The notes under the pieces: generated by a model
Database searches by the model: none
What the model was told of the DNA's origin: nothing
What the model saw: the letters and a program-made list of their open reading frames with translations, nothing else
Assembly (NCBI RefSeq): GCF_020520285.1
Contig: NZ_CP084742.1
Coordinates: forward strand, 1,550,001-1,614,000
Direction: 5' to 3'
Length of the DNA: 64,000 nucleotides
Source: Pseudomonas sp. L5B5
GTDB taxonomy: Bacteria; Pseudomonadota; Gammaproteobacteria; Pseudomonadales; Pseudomonadaceae
Made by a program: the position numbers and the translations under genes
Shown here: positions 25,838-36,747 of the stretch, one piece after another
Layout of the letters: each line of letters opens with the position of its first letter
Position numbering within the stretch: position 1 is the first letter of the stretch

Positions 25838-27322
25838 TCACAACCAGCCCAGCCACTTCCACCAGGTCATGGCGAACACCAGCATCAGCAGGTAGCCGAC
25901 CAGGGTCACCAGCAACCCGACCTTGGCGAACTGGCGGGCGGTGAAGGTCTCGGTGCCCAGGCAGACCATGTTCTGCGGCGCGTTGATCGGCAGGATGAAC
26001 CCGTAGCTGACCACGAACCCCAGGAGCATGGTCATGCCCAGGCGGCTGAACTCGCCCGGCAGGGTTTGCAACACGGCGATGAGGATCGGCAGCAAGGCCG
26101 AGGTCAGTGCGGTGGCGCTGGCGAACCCGAGGTGGATCAGGATCAGGAAGGCGCCGAGGATGGCGAAGACTGCCAGTGGCCCCACCTGGTCCAGCCCGGT
26201 GTGGGCCACCACCTGGGTGCCCAGCCATTGCCCGGCCTGGGTGCTGAGCAACGCCGAACCGAGGCTGATGCCGACCCCGAAGACGATCACCGTGCCCCAG
26301 GGAATGCGCGACTGCACATCCTTCCAGGTCATGATGCCGATCCGCGGCAGCAGCAGGATCACCAGGCCCGCATAGGTGGTGGTCGTGGTGTCGAAGGGGT
26401 GCAGCTTGCCTTCGGTGGACCAGGCCAGGAGCAGCAGCAGCGACACCGCCAGCAGGCGCTTTTGCGGTCCGGTCATGGGCCCGATGTCCGCCAGGGACTT
26501 GGCCACCGCTTCCTTGCCGCCGGGAATGCTGTCGGTTTCCGGGGGCAGCATCTTCAGCACCAGCCACAGCAGCACCAGGGACATGATCACGGCCCAGGGG
26601 GCTCCGGCGATCAGCCAATCGAGCCAGGCCACGCGCTGGCCGAGCATCTTGTCCATGAAGCCCACGGTCAAAAGGTTCTGTGCGGCGGCGGTCTGGATGC
26701 CGACGTTCCAGATACTGGTGCCCTGGGCGACGACGATCATCAGCCCGGCGGCGATGTTCGAGCGCTTGTCGACGCCGAACGCGGCGATCACCCCCATCAT
26801 GATCGGCACCACGCAGGCGCTGCGGGCGGTGGCGCTGGGCACCAGCAGGCTGAGCAGGATGGTCACGGCGATGGCACCCAGCAGGATGCGCCGGGTACTG
26901 GTGCCGACCCGGGCCAGGGTCACCAGGGCGATGCGCCGATCCAGCCCGGTGTGGGTCATGGCGGCGGCGATGAACAAGGCGCCGGCCACCAGGGCCAGGG
27001 CCGAGTTGGAAAAACCGGTCAGGGCCAGGCTGATGGCCGCGGAGCTGCCGTAGAGCTGGGTCGGGTCGTTCAGGGTCGGCGCGGTGCCGATGAGGATCGC
27101 CATCAGGGCGGTGATCATGATCGCGCTGGCCTCGTAGGACACCGCTTCGCTGATCCATACCACCACGGCAAATGCCAGGATCGCCAGCATCCGGTGCCCC
27201 GCCACGGGCAGGTCGGCCGGCAGCGGCAGAAACAGCACGCCGATCATGGCCAGCACGGCGATCAGCAATCCAATCGGTAATGCAGCCTTGGCCGCGGGCG
27301 CCGTTGTCAGGGGCGTAGTCAT
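25838..27322 (-). CDS. DASS/SLC13-family anion permease
   Basis: 494 aa from the ATG at 27322, which has GGAGAAGGAAAGG upstream; an alternative ATG lies at 27340. About twelve membrane segments. The DASS sodium/carboxylate motifs are visible: LVPSATARSACVVPIMMG (first SNT-like hairpin) and, in the second half, GFILPINAPQNMVCLGT. Such proteins take up di- or tricarboxylates or sulfate, by symport or exchange. It is monocistronic, with no clue to its substrate. Confidence 0.85.
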   Translation of the reverse strand: MTTPLTTAPAAKAALPIGLLIAVLAMIGVLFLPLPADLPVAGHRMLAILAFAVVVWISEAVSYEASAIMITALMAILIGTAPTLNDPTQLYGSSAAISLALTGFSNSALALVAGALFIAAAMTHTGLDRRIALVTLARVGTSTRRILLGAIAVTILLSLLVPSATARSACVVPIMMGVIAAFGVDKRSNIAAGLMIVVAQGTSIWNVGIQTAAAQNLLTVGFMDKMLGQRVAWLDWLIAGAPWAVIMSLVLLWLVLKMLPPETDSIPGGKEAVAKSLADIGPMTGPQKRLLAVSLLLLLAWSTEGKLHPFDTTTTTYAGLVILLLPRIGIMTWKDVQSRIPWGTVIVFGVGISLGSALLSTQAGQWLGTQVVAHTGLDQVGPLAVFAILGAFLILIHLGFASATALTSALLPILIAVLQTLPGEFSRLGMTMLLGFVVSYGFILPINAPQNMVCLGTETFTARQFAKVGLLVTLVGYLLMLVFAMTWWKWLGWL

Positions 27323-27414
27323 GGGCCTTTCCTTCTCCATTGGACGGGCGCCAAGCATGGCGCAAAAGCGCAAAAGGCGCGTTGATGGGCGTCAAGCCAG
27401 GGACCGCAGGCTTC

Positions 27415-27546
27415 GTGTAGCCACTGCCGCAGGCTCGGCACGAGCCGCCAGGCCGGCCTGCGCGGCATGGCTGCGGGAACGCATCGTTTGGTTTGCGGCC
27501 GCTGCGCGCCCGGGCGCAGCCTCGCCAGCTCGGTAGCGACTACAGG
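27415..27546. repeat. Inverted REP-like pair upstream of the chemoreceptor gene
   Basis: GTGTAGCCACTGCCGCAGGC at 27415 and, in the opposite sense, GCGCAGCCTCGCCAGCTCGG plus TAGCGACTACAGG ending at 27546. The remaining 150 bp before the start at 27699 is more AT-rich and must hold the promoter. Confidence 0.6.
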
Positions 27547-27698
27547 GTTCTGGGTGTTAGGTGAAACGGAGAATCGTTTACAGAAATATTTTTTAACACC
27601 TCTACAGATTTTTCATGGTTTAGGAGTCAGAGTGATATCAAGGCGACAAGGAGTCGACGCGAATCTGGCTGTATCACTCCAACCTGCAAGGTGCCTTT

Positions 27699-29321
27699 AT
27701 GGTGACAAGAAACTTGAAACTGACTTCCAGGGCGCTGCTGAGCTTCGGCGCCATCTGCATACTACTGATCGGCCTGGGGGGGCTGGCATTGTGGAAAATG
27801 GGACAGATTCATGATGTAGCGCAGGACCTGCAATCCAGTTGGCTGCCCAGCGTGAGGCAAGCCACGAAAATCGAATCCGGTACCTTGCGCGTGCGCCTGG
27901 AGGCCCTGCACTACGCCACTGAGAGCGACAATCAGAAAGCTGCCTCGCTGGGCAAGCTGGGCACCCTGAAGACCACCCTCGCCCAAGTCATCAAGGACTA
28001 CGAGCCGCTGGTCTCCAGCCCCGAGGAAAAAACCGCCTACACCCAGGTCCAGCGTGGCGCCCAGGACTACCTGGACAAGTTGGCGATCATGATCGCTTCC
28101 AGCCAGACCAACACCGCCCAGCAGACGGCCGACTACATCAACCAGGTCACGGTGCCGCTGGCCAACACCTTGCAGGCCGCCATCGAGGAGCTGATCAGGA
28201 TCAACGAACGCGGTGCCGAACAATCCGCCGTGGTCGCCGACGAGCAGTTCAACAGCGGCCTGGTCGTGACCTCGGTGATCATCGTCCTGGCCATCGTGCT
28301 GACGATTCTCATCGCCACGCTGTTCACCCGCAGCATCACCCGGCCCGTGCTGTCGTTGCTGGCCAGCACCCGGAAGATCGCCGAGGGCGACCTGCGCACC
28401 CAGGTGGAAGTCAGTGGCCAGGACGAACTGACCGACCTGCAGGCGGCGACCCAGTCCATGCTCGACAGCCTCAAGTCGACCATTCGCCATATCAGCGACT
28501 CCTCGACCCAGCTGGCCTCGGCCGCCGAGGAGATGAGCGCCATCACCCGTGAATCCAACGCCGGCATCCAGCAACAGAGCATGGAGACCGACCAGGCCGC
28601 CACGGCGGTCAACGAGATGACCGCGGCGGTGGAGGAAGTGGCGCGCAACGCGGTGTCCGCCTCGCAATCGACCCAGGCCTCGGAACGCTCGGCGGGCCTG
28701 GGCAAGGAACGGGTCGAGCAGACCATCCATGCCATCGAGAAGCTCACCGGCACCGTGGAGAACACCCGGGTGGAAATGGCCGGCCTGGCCCAGCAGGCCC
28801 AGGACATCACCAAGGTCCTGGACGTGATCCGCGCCATTGCCGAACAGACCAACCTGCTGGCCCTGAACGCCGCGATCGAGGCGGCCCGCGCCGGCGAACA
28901 AGGCCGTGGGTTCGCCGTGGTGGCCGACGAGGTGCGAGCCCTGGCCCATCGTACCCAGCTGTCGACCCAGGAAATCGAGCAGATGATCCAGGGCATCCAG
29001 AACGGCTCGAGCAAGGCCATGCTGTCCATGCAGCAGAGCAGCGAGGATGCCAACCAAACCCTGGCGATCGCCCATGAGGCCGGCAGCGCCATCGGCCATA
29101 TCACCGATGCCATCAGCGACATCAACGAACGCAACCTGATGATCGCCACCGCCTCCGAAGAGCAGGCGCAGGTGGCGCGCTCGGTGGACCAGAACCTGAT
29201 GAGCATCCGCGACCTGGCGTTGCAAAGCTCATCCGCCGCCAGCCAGACCTCCCTGGCCAGCAGCGAACTGTCGTCGCTGGCCGTCGGCCTGAACAAACTG
29301 GTGGCACGCTTCGCCCTGTGA
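27699..29321 (+). CDS. Methyl-accepting chemotaxis protein with four-helix-bundle sensor
   Basis: 540 aa. TM1 (ALLSFGAICILLIGLGGLAL) and TM2 (VVTSVIIVLAIVLTILIATL) enclose a periplasmic helical sensor of about 155 residues (4HB_MCP type). HAMP starts with FTRSITRPVLSLLAS, and the signalling hairpin tip is canonical (AEQTNLLALNAAIEAARAGE). There is no C-terminal CheR-binding pentapeptide. The ligand is unknown. It stands alone, as most Pseudomonas receptors do. Confidence 0.93.
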   Translation: MVTRNLKLTSRALLSFGAICILLIGLGGLALWKMGQIHDVAQDLQSSWLPSVRQATKIESGTLRVRLEALHYATESDNQKAASLGKLGTLKTTLAQVIKDYEPLVSSPEEKTAYTQVQRGAQDYLDKLAIMIASSQTNTAQQTADYINQVTVPLANTLQAAIEELIRINERGAEQSAVVADEQFNSGLVVTSVIIVLAIVLTILIATLFTRSITRPVLSLLASTRKIAEGDLRTQVEVSGQDELTDLQAATQSMLDSLKSTIRHISDSSTQLASAAEEMSAITRESNAGIQQQSMETDQAATAVNEMTAAVEEVARNAVSASQSTQASERSAGLGKERVEQTIHAIEKLTGTVENTRVEMAGLAQQAQDITKVLDVIRAIAEQTNLLALNAAIEAARAGEQGRGFAVVADEVRALAHRTQLSTQEIEQMIQGIQNGSSKAMLSMQQSSEDANQTLAIAHEAGSAIGHITDAISDINERNLMIATASEEQAQVARSVDQNLMSIRDLALQSSSAASQTSLASSELSSLAVGLNKLVARFAL

Positions 29322-29441
29322 CGCCGCGCGGCATTGGCGAAACCGGTTGAACAACGCTCGTGTGGTTCGCAGTTCACCTTCCGGCGGCTGCCAGGCAGCC
29401 CCGGGAGGATGAGTGTCGAGCGCTCTGTGGGAGTACGGATC

Positions 29442-30644
29442 ATGTTGAAACTGATCTCGGTGCAACAGCTGCAAATGGGCATGTACATCCATCAATTCTG
29501 TGGTTCCTGGCTGGACCACTCGTTCTGGAAGGCCGGTTTTGTCCTGAACAACCATGAGGACCTGCGGCGCCTGCAACGCTCGAACCTGAGCGGCCTGTGG
29601 ATCGACCCGGCCAAGGGGCGCGACCTGCCCGCGCCCGACGAGGCGCAACCGCGCACACCAGAAGCACCCGCCTCGCCCTCCCCGACCCCTGTTCCCCGGG
29701 CCAGCATGGGCGAGGAGCTGCAGCGGGCCATCAAGGTCTGCGCCCACTCGCGCCAAGCGGTGATGCAGATGTTCCAGGAAGTGCGCATGGGCCAGGTGAT
29801 CCAGGTGCAGCCGGTCAACGAACTGGTGAGCATGATCACCGGGTCGCTGCTGCGTCATCCCCATGCGCTGATCAGCCTGGCGCGGCTCAAGCGTGCAGAC
29901 GACTACACCTACATGCATTCGGTGGCGGTCTGCGCCCTCATGCTGGCCACGGCTCGCCAACTGGGCCTGCCGGAACACCTGGTACAGCTTGCCGGGGTCG
30001 CCGGGTTGCTGCACGACGTGGGCAAGCTGACCATCCCCGACACCATCCTCAACAAACCCCAGCGGCTTTCGGACAACGAGTTCGAACAGGTCAAGCTGCA
30101 CCCCGAGGCAGGCGGCGCGATCCTGCGCCAGAACGGCGCCGTGGATGCCCTGGTACTGGATGTGTGCCTGCACCACCATGAAAAAGTCGACGGCTCGGGT
30201 TACCCCCATCGCCTGAAGGGCGAGCAGATCAGCCTGTTTGCACAGATGGGCGCCGTCTGCGACGTGTACGACGCAGTGACCTCCAACCGCCCCTACAACC
30301 GTGGTTGGGACCCGGCCGAGGCGATCCAGCGGATGTCCACCTGGACCGGTCACTTCGACCAGCGGGTGTTCCAGGCCTTCGTCAAGAGTGTCGGGATCTA
30401 CCCGGTGGGCTCCCTGGTACGCCTGGAGAGCGGACGGCTGGCGGTGGTGCTCGAGCAGCACCCCGAGGCCTTGCTGACGCCCAAGGTCAGGGTGTTCTTC
30501 TCCACCCGCTCGAACCTGCCGCTGGAGCAGAGCGTGATCGATCTCGCCAGGGTCCAGGGCCAGGAGCGCATCGTCGGCCGCGAAGCCCCGGGCAACTGGG
30601 ACTTCAAGGAACTCGACCGGTTGTGGCGGGAAGTGCCGGCCTGA
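29442..30644 (+). CDS. HD-GYP domain cyclic-di-GMP phosphodiesterase
   Basis: 400 aa from the ATG at 29442 preceded by GGGAG. Residues 1-60 match DUF3391, which usually precedes HD-GYP domains (LISVQQLQMGMYIHQF). The HD-GYP domain spans about 150-320 with all signature residues: YMHSVAV, HDVGKLTIPD (His191-Asp192), HHHEKVDGSGYP (His244-246, GYP 253-255). It should hydrolyse c-di-GMP with a bimetal centre. Its 3' end is the source of the left direct repeat at 30557-30691, and its own stop lies inside that repeat. Confidence 0.9.
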   Translation: MLKLISVQQLQMGMYIHQFCGSWLDHSFWKAGFVLNNHEDLRRLQRSNLSGLWIDPAKGRDLPAPDEAQPRTPEAPASPSPTPVPRASMGEELQRAIKVCAHSRQAVMQMFQEVRMGQVIQVQPVNELVSMITGSLLRHPHALISLARLKRADDYTYMHSVAVCALMLATARQLGLPEHLVQLAGVAGLLHDVGKLTIPDTILNKPQRLSDNEFEQVKLHPEAGGAILRQNGAVDALVLDVCLHHHEKVDGSGYPHRLKGEQISLFAQMGAVCDVYDAVTSNRPYNRGWDPAEAIQRMSTWTGHFDQRVFQAFVKSVGIYPVGSLVRLESGRLAVVLEQHPEALLTPKVRVFFSTRSNLPLEQSVIDLARVQGQERIVGREAPGNWDFKELDRLWREVPA

Positions 30645-30691
30645 GCCGCAGGTGCCCAGGGCCAGGCCGTTGGCCGGCAGCGGCAGCGCGG
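30557..30691 (+). repeat. Left 135-bp direct repeat flanking the dehydrogenase cassette
   Basis: Aligns base for base in length with 34735-34869. It consists of the last 28-29 codons of the HD-GYP gene, its stop, and then, in antisense, the last ~14 codons of a bkdR gene ([12 protein letters not shown] read on the minus strand) whose stop codon TGA has changed to TGC. The intact bkdR tail lies in the right copy. Confidence 0.85.
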
Positions 30692-30728
30692 CCGCCGGCC
30701 ATGCCCGCGCAGCCCAGCGCAGTGGTAA

Positions 30729-31820
30729 CTACCAGCGGGTGACAACGGACCGCAGGGTCTCGCCCAGCATCAACCGCTGGTAAGCACTGGAGATCTCATG
30801 GATGGAAATTTCCTCGCTGACAAGCTCACCCACCAGGAGGCGTCCGTCCACGCAGAAATCGGCATAGATTGGAATATCCCGCTTCAGATTCGTCGACCCC
30901 ATGGCCACCCCTCGAATGGTCTTGTGCTCGACTAGCATCGAGATCGACGTATCCAGCGTGATACGCGAGCCAGGCTTGCCCAATCCGATCAGCAGCGCTG
31001 TCCCTCCATGGCGTGTCGCGCGAATCGCCTGTTCCTGCGTCGCGGGCAATCCAATGACTTCGAAGGCGAAGTCCACTCCGCCGCCAGTGATGTCCCGAAC
31101 CGCTTCGACAGGGTCCGAGTCATTGGCGTTGACCAGGTGGGTAGCCCCAAAATCGAGGGCGCGCTTGAGCTTGGAGTCGATGATGTCGACCGCGATGATC
31201 CTCGACGCGCCAGAGAGCCGAGCGGCATTGATCGCATTCAGCCCCACCCCGCCAGTGCCGAACACCGCGACGGTTTCGCCGGGACGGACCCGGGCCGTGT
31301 TGATGACTGCGCCTGCGCCCGTCACTGTCGCACACCCCAGGATCGCGGCCTGGGCGAACGGGAGGTCCCTGGTGATCACCGCCAACTGATTTTCATGGAC
31401 CAGTGCCTGCTCTGCGAATCCGCCGATGCCGAATCCCTGGGTGATCGCGGTTCCGGCGAGCGACAGTCTCGCCGGTTCGTCGGCCGAACGCAGGGTCGCA
31501 CCTGATTTGCCGCATTCATGGGTGCGGCCACTGAGGCAGGCCACGCACCGTCCGCAGAAGGCAATCAGGCAGCCGACGACATGATCGCCAACGCAGATAT
31601 CCTTCACCAGCGGTCCGGTTTCCCTGACCACACCGGCCATTTCATGGCCGAAGACCGCGGGAAAAGTGAAACCGTAGTCCGCTTCCGCAAGGCTCAAGTC
31701 CGTATGGCAAAGACCACAGGCACGGACATCGATCAGCACCTCTGACCCAATGGGATGGTCGATTTCGACATCCATCGTTTCAAAACCCAGCCCTACTCCT
31801 CGACATACCGATGCTTTCAT
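30729..31820 (-). CDS. Zinc-dependent alcohol dehydrogenase
   Basis: 363 aa medium-chain dehydrogenase from the ATG at 31820, preceded by GGGAGAAG; the longer open frame was rejected. Catalytic zinc ligands are Cys35 or Cys38 with His59 (ACGLCHTD, GHE), structural zinc ligands Cys89, 92, 95 and 103. The NAD loop is VFGTGGVGLNA and Asp in IIAVDI sets NAD preference. Close families oxidise aryl, fatty or thiol-bound alcohols. It lies in a cassette with an aldehyde dehydrogenase, so it probably makes the aldehyde that the partner oxidises. Confidence 0.88.
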   Translation of the reverse strand: MKASVCRGVGLGFETMDVEIDHPIGSEVLIDVRACGLCHTDLSLAEADYGFTFPAVFGHEMAGVVRETGPLVKDICVGDHVVGCLIAFCGRCVACLSGRTHECGKSGATLRSADEPARLSLAGTAITQGFGIGGFAEQALVHENQLAVITRDLPFAQAAILGCATVTGAGAVINTARVRPGETVAVFGTGGVGLNAINAARLSGASRIIAVDIIDSKLKRALDFGATHLVNANDSDPVEAVRDITGGGVDFAFEVIGLPATQEQAIRATRHGGTALLIGLGKPGSRITLDTSISMLVEHKTIRGVAMGSTNLKRDIPIYADFCVDGRLLVGELVSEEISIHEISSAYQRLMLGETLRSVVTRW

Positions 31821-31986
31821 AAGACTTCTCCCGTACAACCCAGCGCCTGGCGTGGCCCTGGAAGCAGACTCGAGGCGCCTTCCCGAGTGATCCGGGAGGC
31901 GCGATGGGGCGACCGCGTGCCAGAAATGGAGCAGCGCCGGCTTGATGACAGGCCCCAAGCGGGCATGGGAATTCGGCCTGGTACCG

Positions 31987-33396
31987 TCAGGCCAGCGCGT
32001 AGGTCTTGATATTGGAGAACGCATCCATGCCGGTGCTTCCCAGTTCGCGGCCGACGCCAGACGCTTTCGTGCCTCCGAACGGTATCTCGATGGGGCCGCC
32101 CAGGTACTGGTTGATGCCGACCATCCCGGTGTCCAGCGCCTGCGCGACCCGGTTAGCCTCGCCCAGATCCTGACCATAGACCGTGCCACCGAGGCCATAG
32201 GGACTGTCATTGGCCAGCGCGACGGCTTCATCGGCATCGGCGACGCGATAGATGATGCCAATGGGCCCGAAGGCTTCCTCGTGATGGAGGCGCATCTGGG
32301 CGGTGATCCCGGCCAGGACCGCCGGCTTGAAATAAGCCCCCGGCCCGGGGATGCGCCCACCCTCCACCAGGACCTTGGCCCCCTTTGCAACGGCATCGTC
32401 GTACTGGGCCTGCAATGTATCGACGGCCACGGGACTGGAGAGCGGCCCCAGGGTGGTTTGCGGATCCAGTGGGTCACCGATCTTCTGGTTCCTGAAGATG
32501 TCGCTGTAGGCCTCGATGAACACATCGGCCACCTTCTCGGTCACGATGACGCGCTTGGGCGAGACGCAGACTTGTCCCCCCAGGGCCAGGCGGGACAGGG
32601 CCGCCGTACCCGCGGCACTGGGGATGTCGGCAGAGTCCAGGACGATGAATGGGTCCGAGCCCCCCAGCTCAAGGATCATCGGCTTGATGTGCCGCCCGGC
32701 TTGTGCGCCTATCTCCATCCCGGCCCGATCGGAACCGGTCAACGTCACTCCCCGCACACGGGGGTCGGCAATGTAGTTGGAGATCTGTTCCCTGGAAACC
32801 AGGGCGACCTGGAAGACCGCTTCAGGCAGCCCTGCCTCGACCAGCAGCTCTTCCAGGAGGAGCGTCGATCCTGCAGTGATCTCGGCAGGCTTGAGAATGA
32901 TGGTGTTGCCGAGCATCAGGTTGGGAACGGCCGCCCGCATGGCCTGGTACAACGGCCCGTTCCAGGGCTCGATGCCAACGACGACTCCTACCGGTTCACG
33001 CCGGGTGTAGACCCGCGAGAACCCCGAGACCGCAACGGCCGAGTCAGCCAGGAATTGCGCGGCATGGTCGGCGTAGTAACGGAGCATGGCCGAAGCCACA
33101 CCGACCTCGAATCTTGCCTGCTCCAGGGGCTTGCCCATCTCGACGGTAATCTGTCTGGCCAGGCGCTCGACGCTGGCATCGATGATGTCGGCCAGCTCCC
33201 GGAACAGTCCGATGCGCCGCGAAAGCGGCTCGCCACGCCACCCGAGATAGGCCTCGTGCGCCTTTTCGAGCAGCGCGTGCGCTTGCTCATCGGTCAGGGT
33301 GGGATATTCCTTTAGAAGTTCTCCGGTTGCCGGATTGAACGTGCGGTAGCTCTGCATCGCCAGGCAAGAAGGCATGTCGGAAGGAAATGTGGCCAT
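31987..33396 (-). CDS. NAD(P)-dependent aldehyde dehydrogenase (succinate-semialdehyde-type)
   Basis: 469 aa. The catalytic general base Glu243 is in LELGGSDPFIVLD and the nucleophile Cys277 in GGQVCVSPKR; NAD contacts EPWNGPL and TLTGSDRAG are normal. The start at 33396 has AAGGA upstream; an internal ATG (residue 14) gives the more usual N-terminus. The cofactor region and the length slightly under 490 aa fit the SSADH-like group (Sad/GabD2), but the substrate is not fixed by sequence. It precedes the alcohol dehydrogenase by 166 nt, and the two are probably co-transcribed. Confidence 0.88.
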   Translation of the reverse strand: MATFPSDMPSCLAMQSYRTFNPATGELLKEYPTLTDEQAHALLEKAHEAYLGWRGEPLSRRIGLFRELADIIDASVERLARQITVEMGKPLEQARFEVGVASAMLRYYADHAAQFLADSAVAVSGFSRVYTRREPVGVVVGIEPWNGPLYQAMRAAVPNLMLGNTIILKPAEITAGSTLLLEELLVEAGLPEAVFQVALVSREQISNYIADPRVRGVTLTGSDRAGMEIGAQAGRHIKPMILELGGSDPFIVLDSADIPSAAGTAALSRLALGGQVCVSPKRVIVTEKVADVFIEAYSDIFRNQKIGDPLDPQTTLGPLSSPVAVDTLQAQYDDAVAKGAKVLVEGGRIPGPGAYFKPAVLAGITAQMRLHHEEAFGPIGIIYRVADADEAVALANDSPYGLGGTVYGQDLGEANRVAQALDTGMVGINQYLGGPIEIPFGGTKASGVGRELGSTGMDAFSNIKTYALA

Positions 33397-33662
33397 GAGG
33401 ATGTCCTTGAATGCGAATGATGGTCAGCCCTGCGGGCCTGGCGGCGTTCCAGGAAGCTCGGGGCTTTGCCCAGGCTGCATGGCGAGCCGGGCCACTGACA
33501 CTGTGCAGGGAACGTCCTTGAACTTTATGGCTGCCGATGCGCCTTGGAAACGAACAAACATCCAAATTTTTCACCTGTTCCTGCAATCTCGCCTGATGTA
33601 CTGGTTGCCGCCAACGACTGCGAATAGGCTGGAAAATAGTCATTTCATGCAGGGACTCATCC

Positions 33663-34577
33663 ATGGCAACGGCGCTGAAGCAGATGGTCGAACAACACGT
33701 CAGCCCGGAACACCGCACCGGATTCCTGCGCACAGCCATCGATGGCCTGTTCCTGGTCGTGGCAACCGAACCCATTGCGCTCTATCACCAGCTGTACCGA
33801 CCGGCGATTTGCGTAACCCTGCAAGGGCTCAAGGAAGCGCGGGTGGCCGACAGGGTCATGACCTATGGGCCCGGGCAAGCCCTCGCGGCCCGAATCGATG
33901 CACCCGCCACGGGCAGCGTGGTCGAAGCCAGTGCCGACAGGCCTTACCTGGGCATCATGCTGACGCTGGACCTGGAAGTCCTGCGGGAGATGGCCGCAGG
34001 CACCCAGCGCCCGCCCGCCGGGGCCAGGCCGGAACCAGGACTGTTCGTCGTCGATGTGGGAAGCGATCTGGAACATGCACTGGAACGCCTGATCCGCCTG
34101 GTTGCCGTGCCCGACGCGATCCCCCTGCTGACCCGAGGCATCATGCGCGAAGTGTGCTACTGGCTGCTGACTGGCCCCAAGGGCGCAGCCTTCGCGGACC
34201 TGGGGCTGGCAGGAACCCGTTCGCGAGGTGTCATGAACGCCATCTCGGTGGTGAAAACCCGATTCACGGAGTCCCTCCCCGTCGCCGAATTGGCAGAGGC
34301 AAGCGGGATGAGCCTCTCCTCATTTCATAGTCATTTCAAATTACTGACTGGAGCGACGCCCCTGCAGTATCAGAAGCAACTGCGTCTGTTCGAGGCCCGG
34401 CGCCTGATGCTGGATGAAGGCATGAATGTCAGTGCCGCTGCCTACAAGGTCGGCTACGAGAGCGTTTCGCAATTCGTACGGGAATACGCTCGGTTCTTCC
34501 GGGCCACGCCCAAGCAGGACATTCTGGTCCTGCAAAAGCTGGGGCACCATCGGGCGCTGGCACAGAAACCGGCGTGA
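33663..34577 (+). CDS. AraC-family transcriptional activator
   Basis: 304 aa. The N-terminal AraC_N cupin-like domain (LYHQLYRPAICVTLQGLKEA) binds an effector, and the C-terminus has both helix-turn-helix motifs: LPVAELAEASGMSLSSFHSHFK and VSAAAYKVGYESVSQFVREYARFF (shown in parts). This subgroup commonly regulates divergent dehydrogenases. The 266-bp divergent region 33397-33662 separates it from the aldehyde dehydrogenase, its likely target. Confidence 0.88.
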   Translation: MATALKQMVEQHVSPEHRTGFLRTAIDGLFLVVATEPIALYHQLYRPAICVTLQGLKEARVADRVMTYGPGQALAARIDAPATGSVVEASADRPYLGIMLTLDLEVLREMAAGTQRPPAGARPEPGLFVVDVGSDLEHALERLIRLVAVPDAIPLLTRGIMREVCYWLLTGPKGAAFADLGLAGTRSRGVMNAISVVKTRFTESLPVAELAEASGMSLSSFHSHFKLLTGATPLQYQKQLRLFEARRLMLDEGMNVSAAAYKVGYESVSQFVREYARFFRATPKQDILVLQKLGHHRALAQKPA

Positions 34578-34681
34578 GACTCCCGGCGCCGCCCAGGAGG
34601 CGGTGACCGCCAGGCATCACCACGACCGCGCTTGAAGCCCGGCCGGGGCGCTCCGGCGCAGCCCCCCTGAGCCGGTCATTT

Positions 34682-34822
34682 CGACCCCGGGTGTTGCGAC
34701 GCGAACAGGGCGTGCCCGAGCGCGCCTGAATCCTGGGCCAGGAGCGCATAGCCGGCCGCAAAGCCCTGGGCAATCGGGACTTCAAGGAACTCGACCGATG
34801 GTGGCGGGAAACGCCGGCCTGA
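34682..34822 (+). pseudogene. 3' remnant of a second HD-GYP gene
   Basis: One frame, interrupted by a stop, reads RVLRREQGVPER-stop-ILGQERIAGRKALGNRDF then KELDRWWRETPA-stop. This parallels the end of the intact HD-GYP protein (GQERIVGREAPGNWDFKELD, then RLWREVPA). Only the last ~45 codons survive. It lies 3 nt from the convergent bkdR stop, the position an intact HD-GYP gene would hold before the cassette arrived. Confidence 0.75.
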
Positions 34823-34869
34823 GACTCAGGTGCCCAGGGTCAGGCCGTTGGCGGGCAGCGGCAGCGCGG
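34735..34869 (+). repeat. Right 135-bp direct repeat flanking the dehydrogenase cassette
   Basis: Partner of 30557-30691, diverged by scattered substitutions but without length change. It covers the HD-GYP remnant tail and the true 3' end of bkdR. The 4.0-kb segment 30692-34734 between the copies carries the alcohol dehydrogenase, aldehyde dehydrogenase and AraC genes. Confidence 0.85.
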
Positions 34870-35314
34870 TCTTGTAGCGCACCTGCTTGAGGGCGAAGCT
34901 GGAGCGGATATTCGCCACCCCGGGCACCTTGGTCAGGAAGTCCATCATGAAGCGCTCCAGGGCCTGGATGCTGGGTACCAGCACCCGGATCAGGTAGTCC
35001 GGGTCGCCGGCCATCAGGTAGCACTCCATCACCTCCGGACGATCGGAGATGGCCTCTTCGAAATGCTGCAGGGCCTCTTCCACCTGCTTCTCCAGGCTGA
35101 CATGGATGAACACGTTGACGTGCAGGCCCAGGAGGTCGGCGTCCAGCAGGGTCACCTGCTCGCGGATCAGCCCCAGTTCCTCCATGGCCCTGACCCGGTT
35201 GAAGCAAGGCGTGGGCGACAGGTTCACCGAGCGGGCGAGGTCGGCGTTGGTGATGCGGGCGTTCTCCTGAAGGCTGTTGAGAATGCCGATGTCGGTGCGG
35301 TCCAGTTTACGCAT
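34826..35314 (-). CDS. bkdR: Lrp/AsnC-family activator of the bkd operon
   Basis: 162 aa from the internal ATG at 35314 ([12 protein letters not shown]), the start that matches BkdR proteins; a further ATG at 35326 is in frame. The N-terminal helix-turn-helix ([20 protein letters not shown]) and the C-terminal RAM ligand domain ([30 protein letters not shown]) are complete. In P. putida BkdR activates the divergent bkd operon in response to branched-chain amino acids, and the same arrangement is seen here across a 196-bp AT-rich spacer. Confidence 0.93.
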   Translation of the reverse strand: MRKLDRTDIGILNSLQENARITNADLARSVNLSPTPCFNRVRAMEELGLIREQVTLLDADLLGLHVNVFIHVSLEKQVEEALQHFEEAISDRPEVMECYLMAGDPDYLIRVLVPSIQALERFMMDFLTKVPGVANIRSSFALKQVRYKTALPLPANGLTLGT

Positions 35315-36746
<1,432 letters not shown>

Positions 36747-36747
36747 G

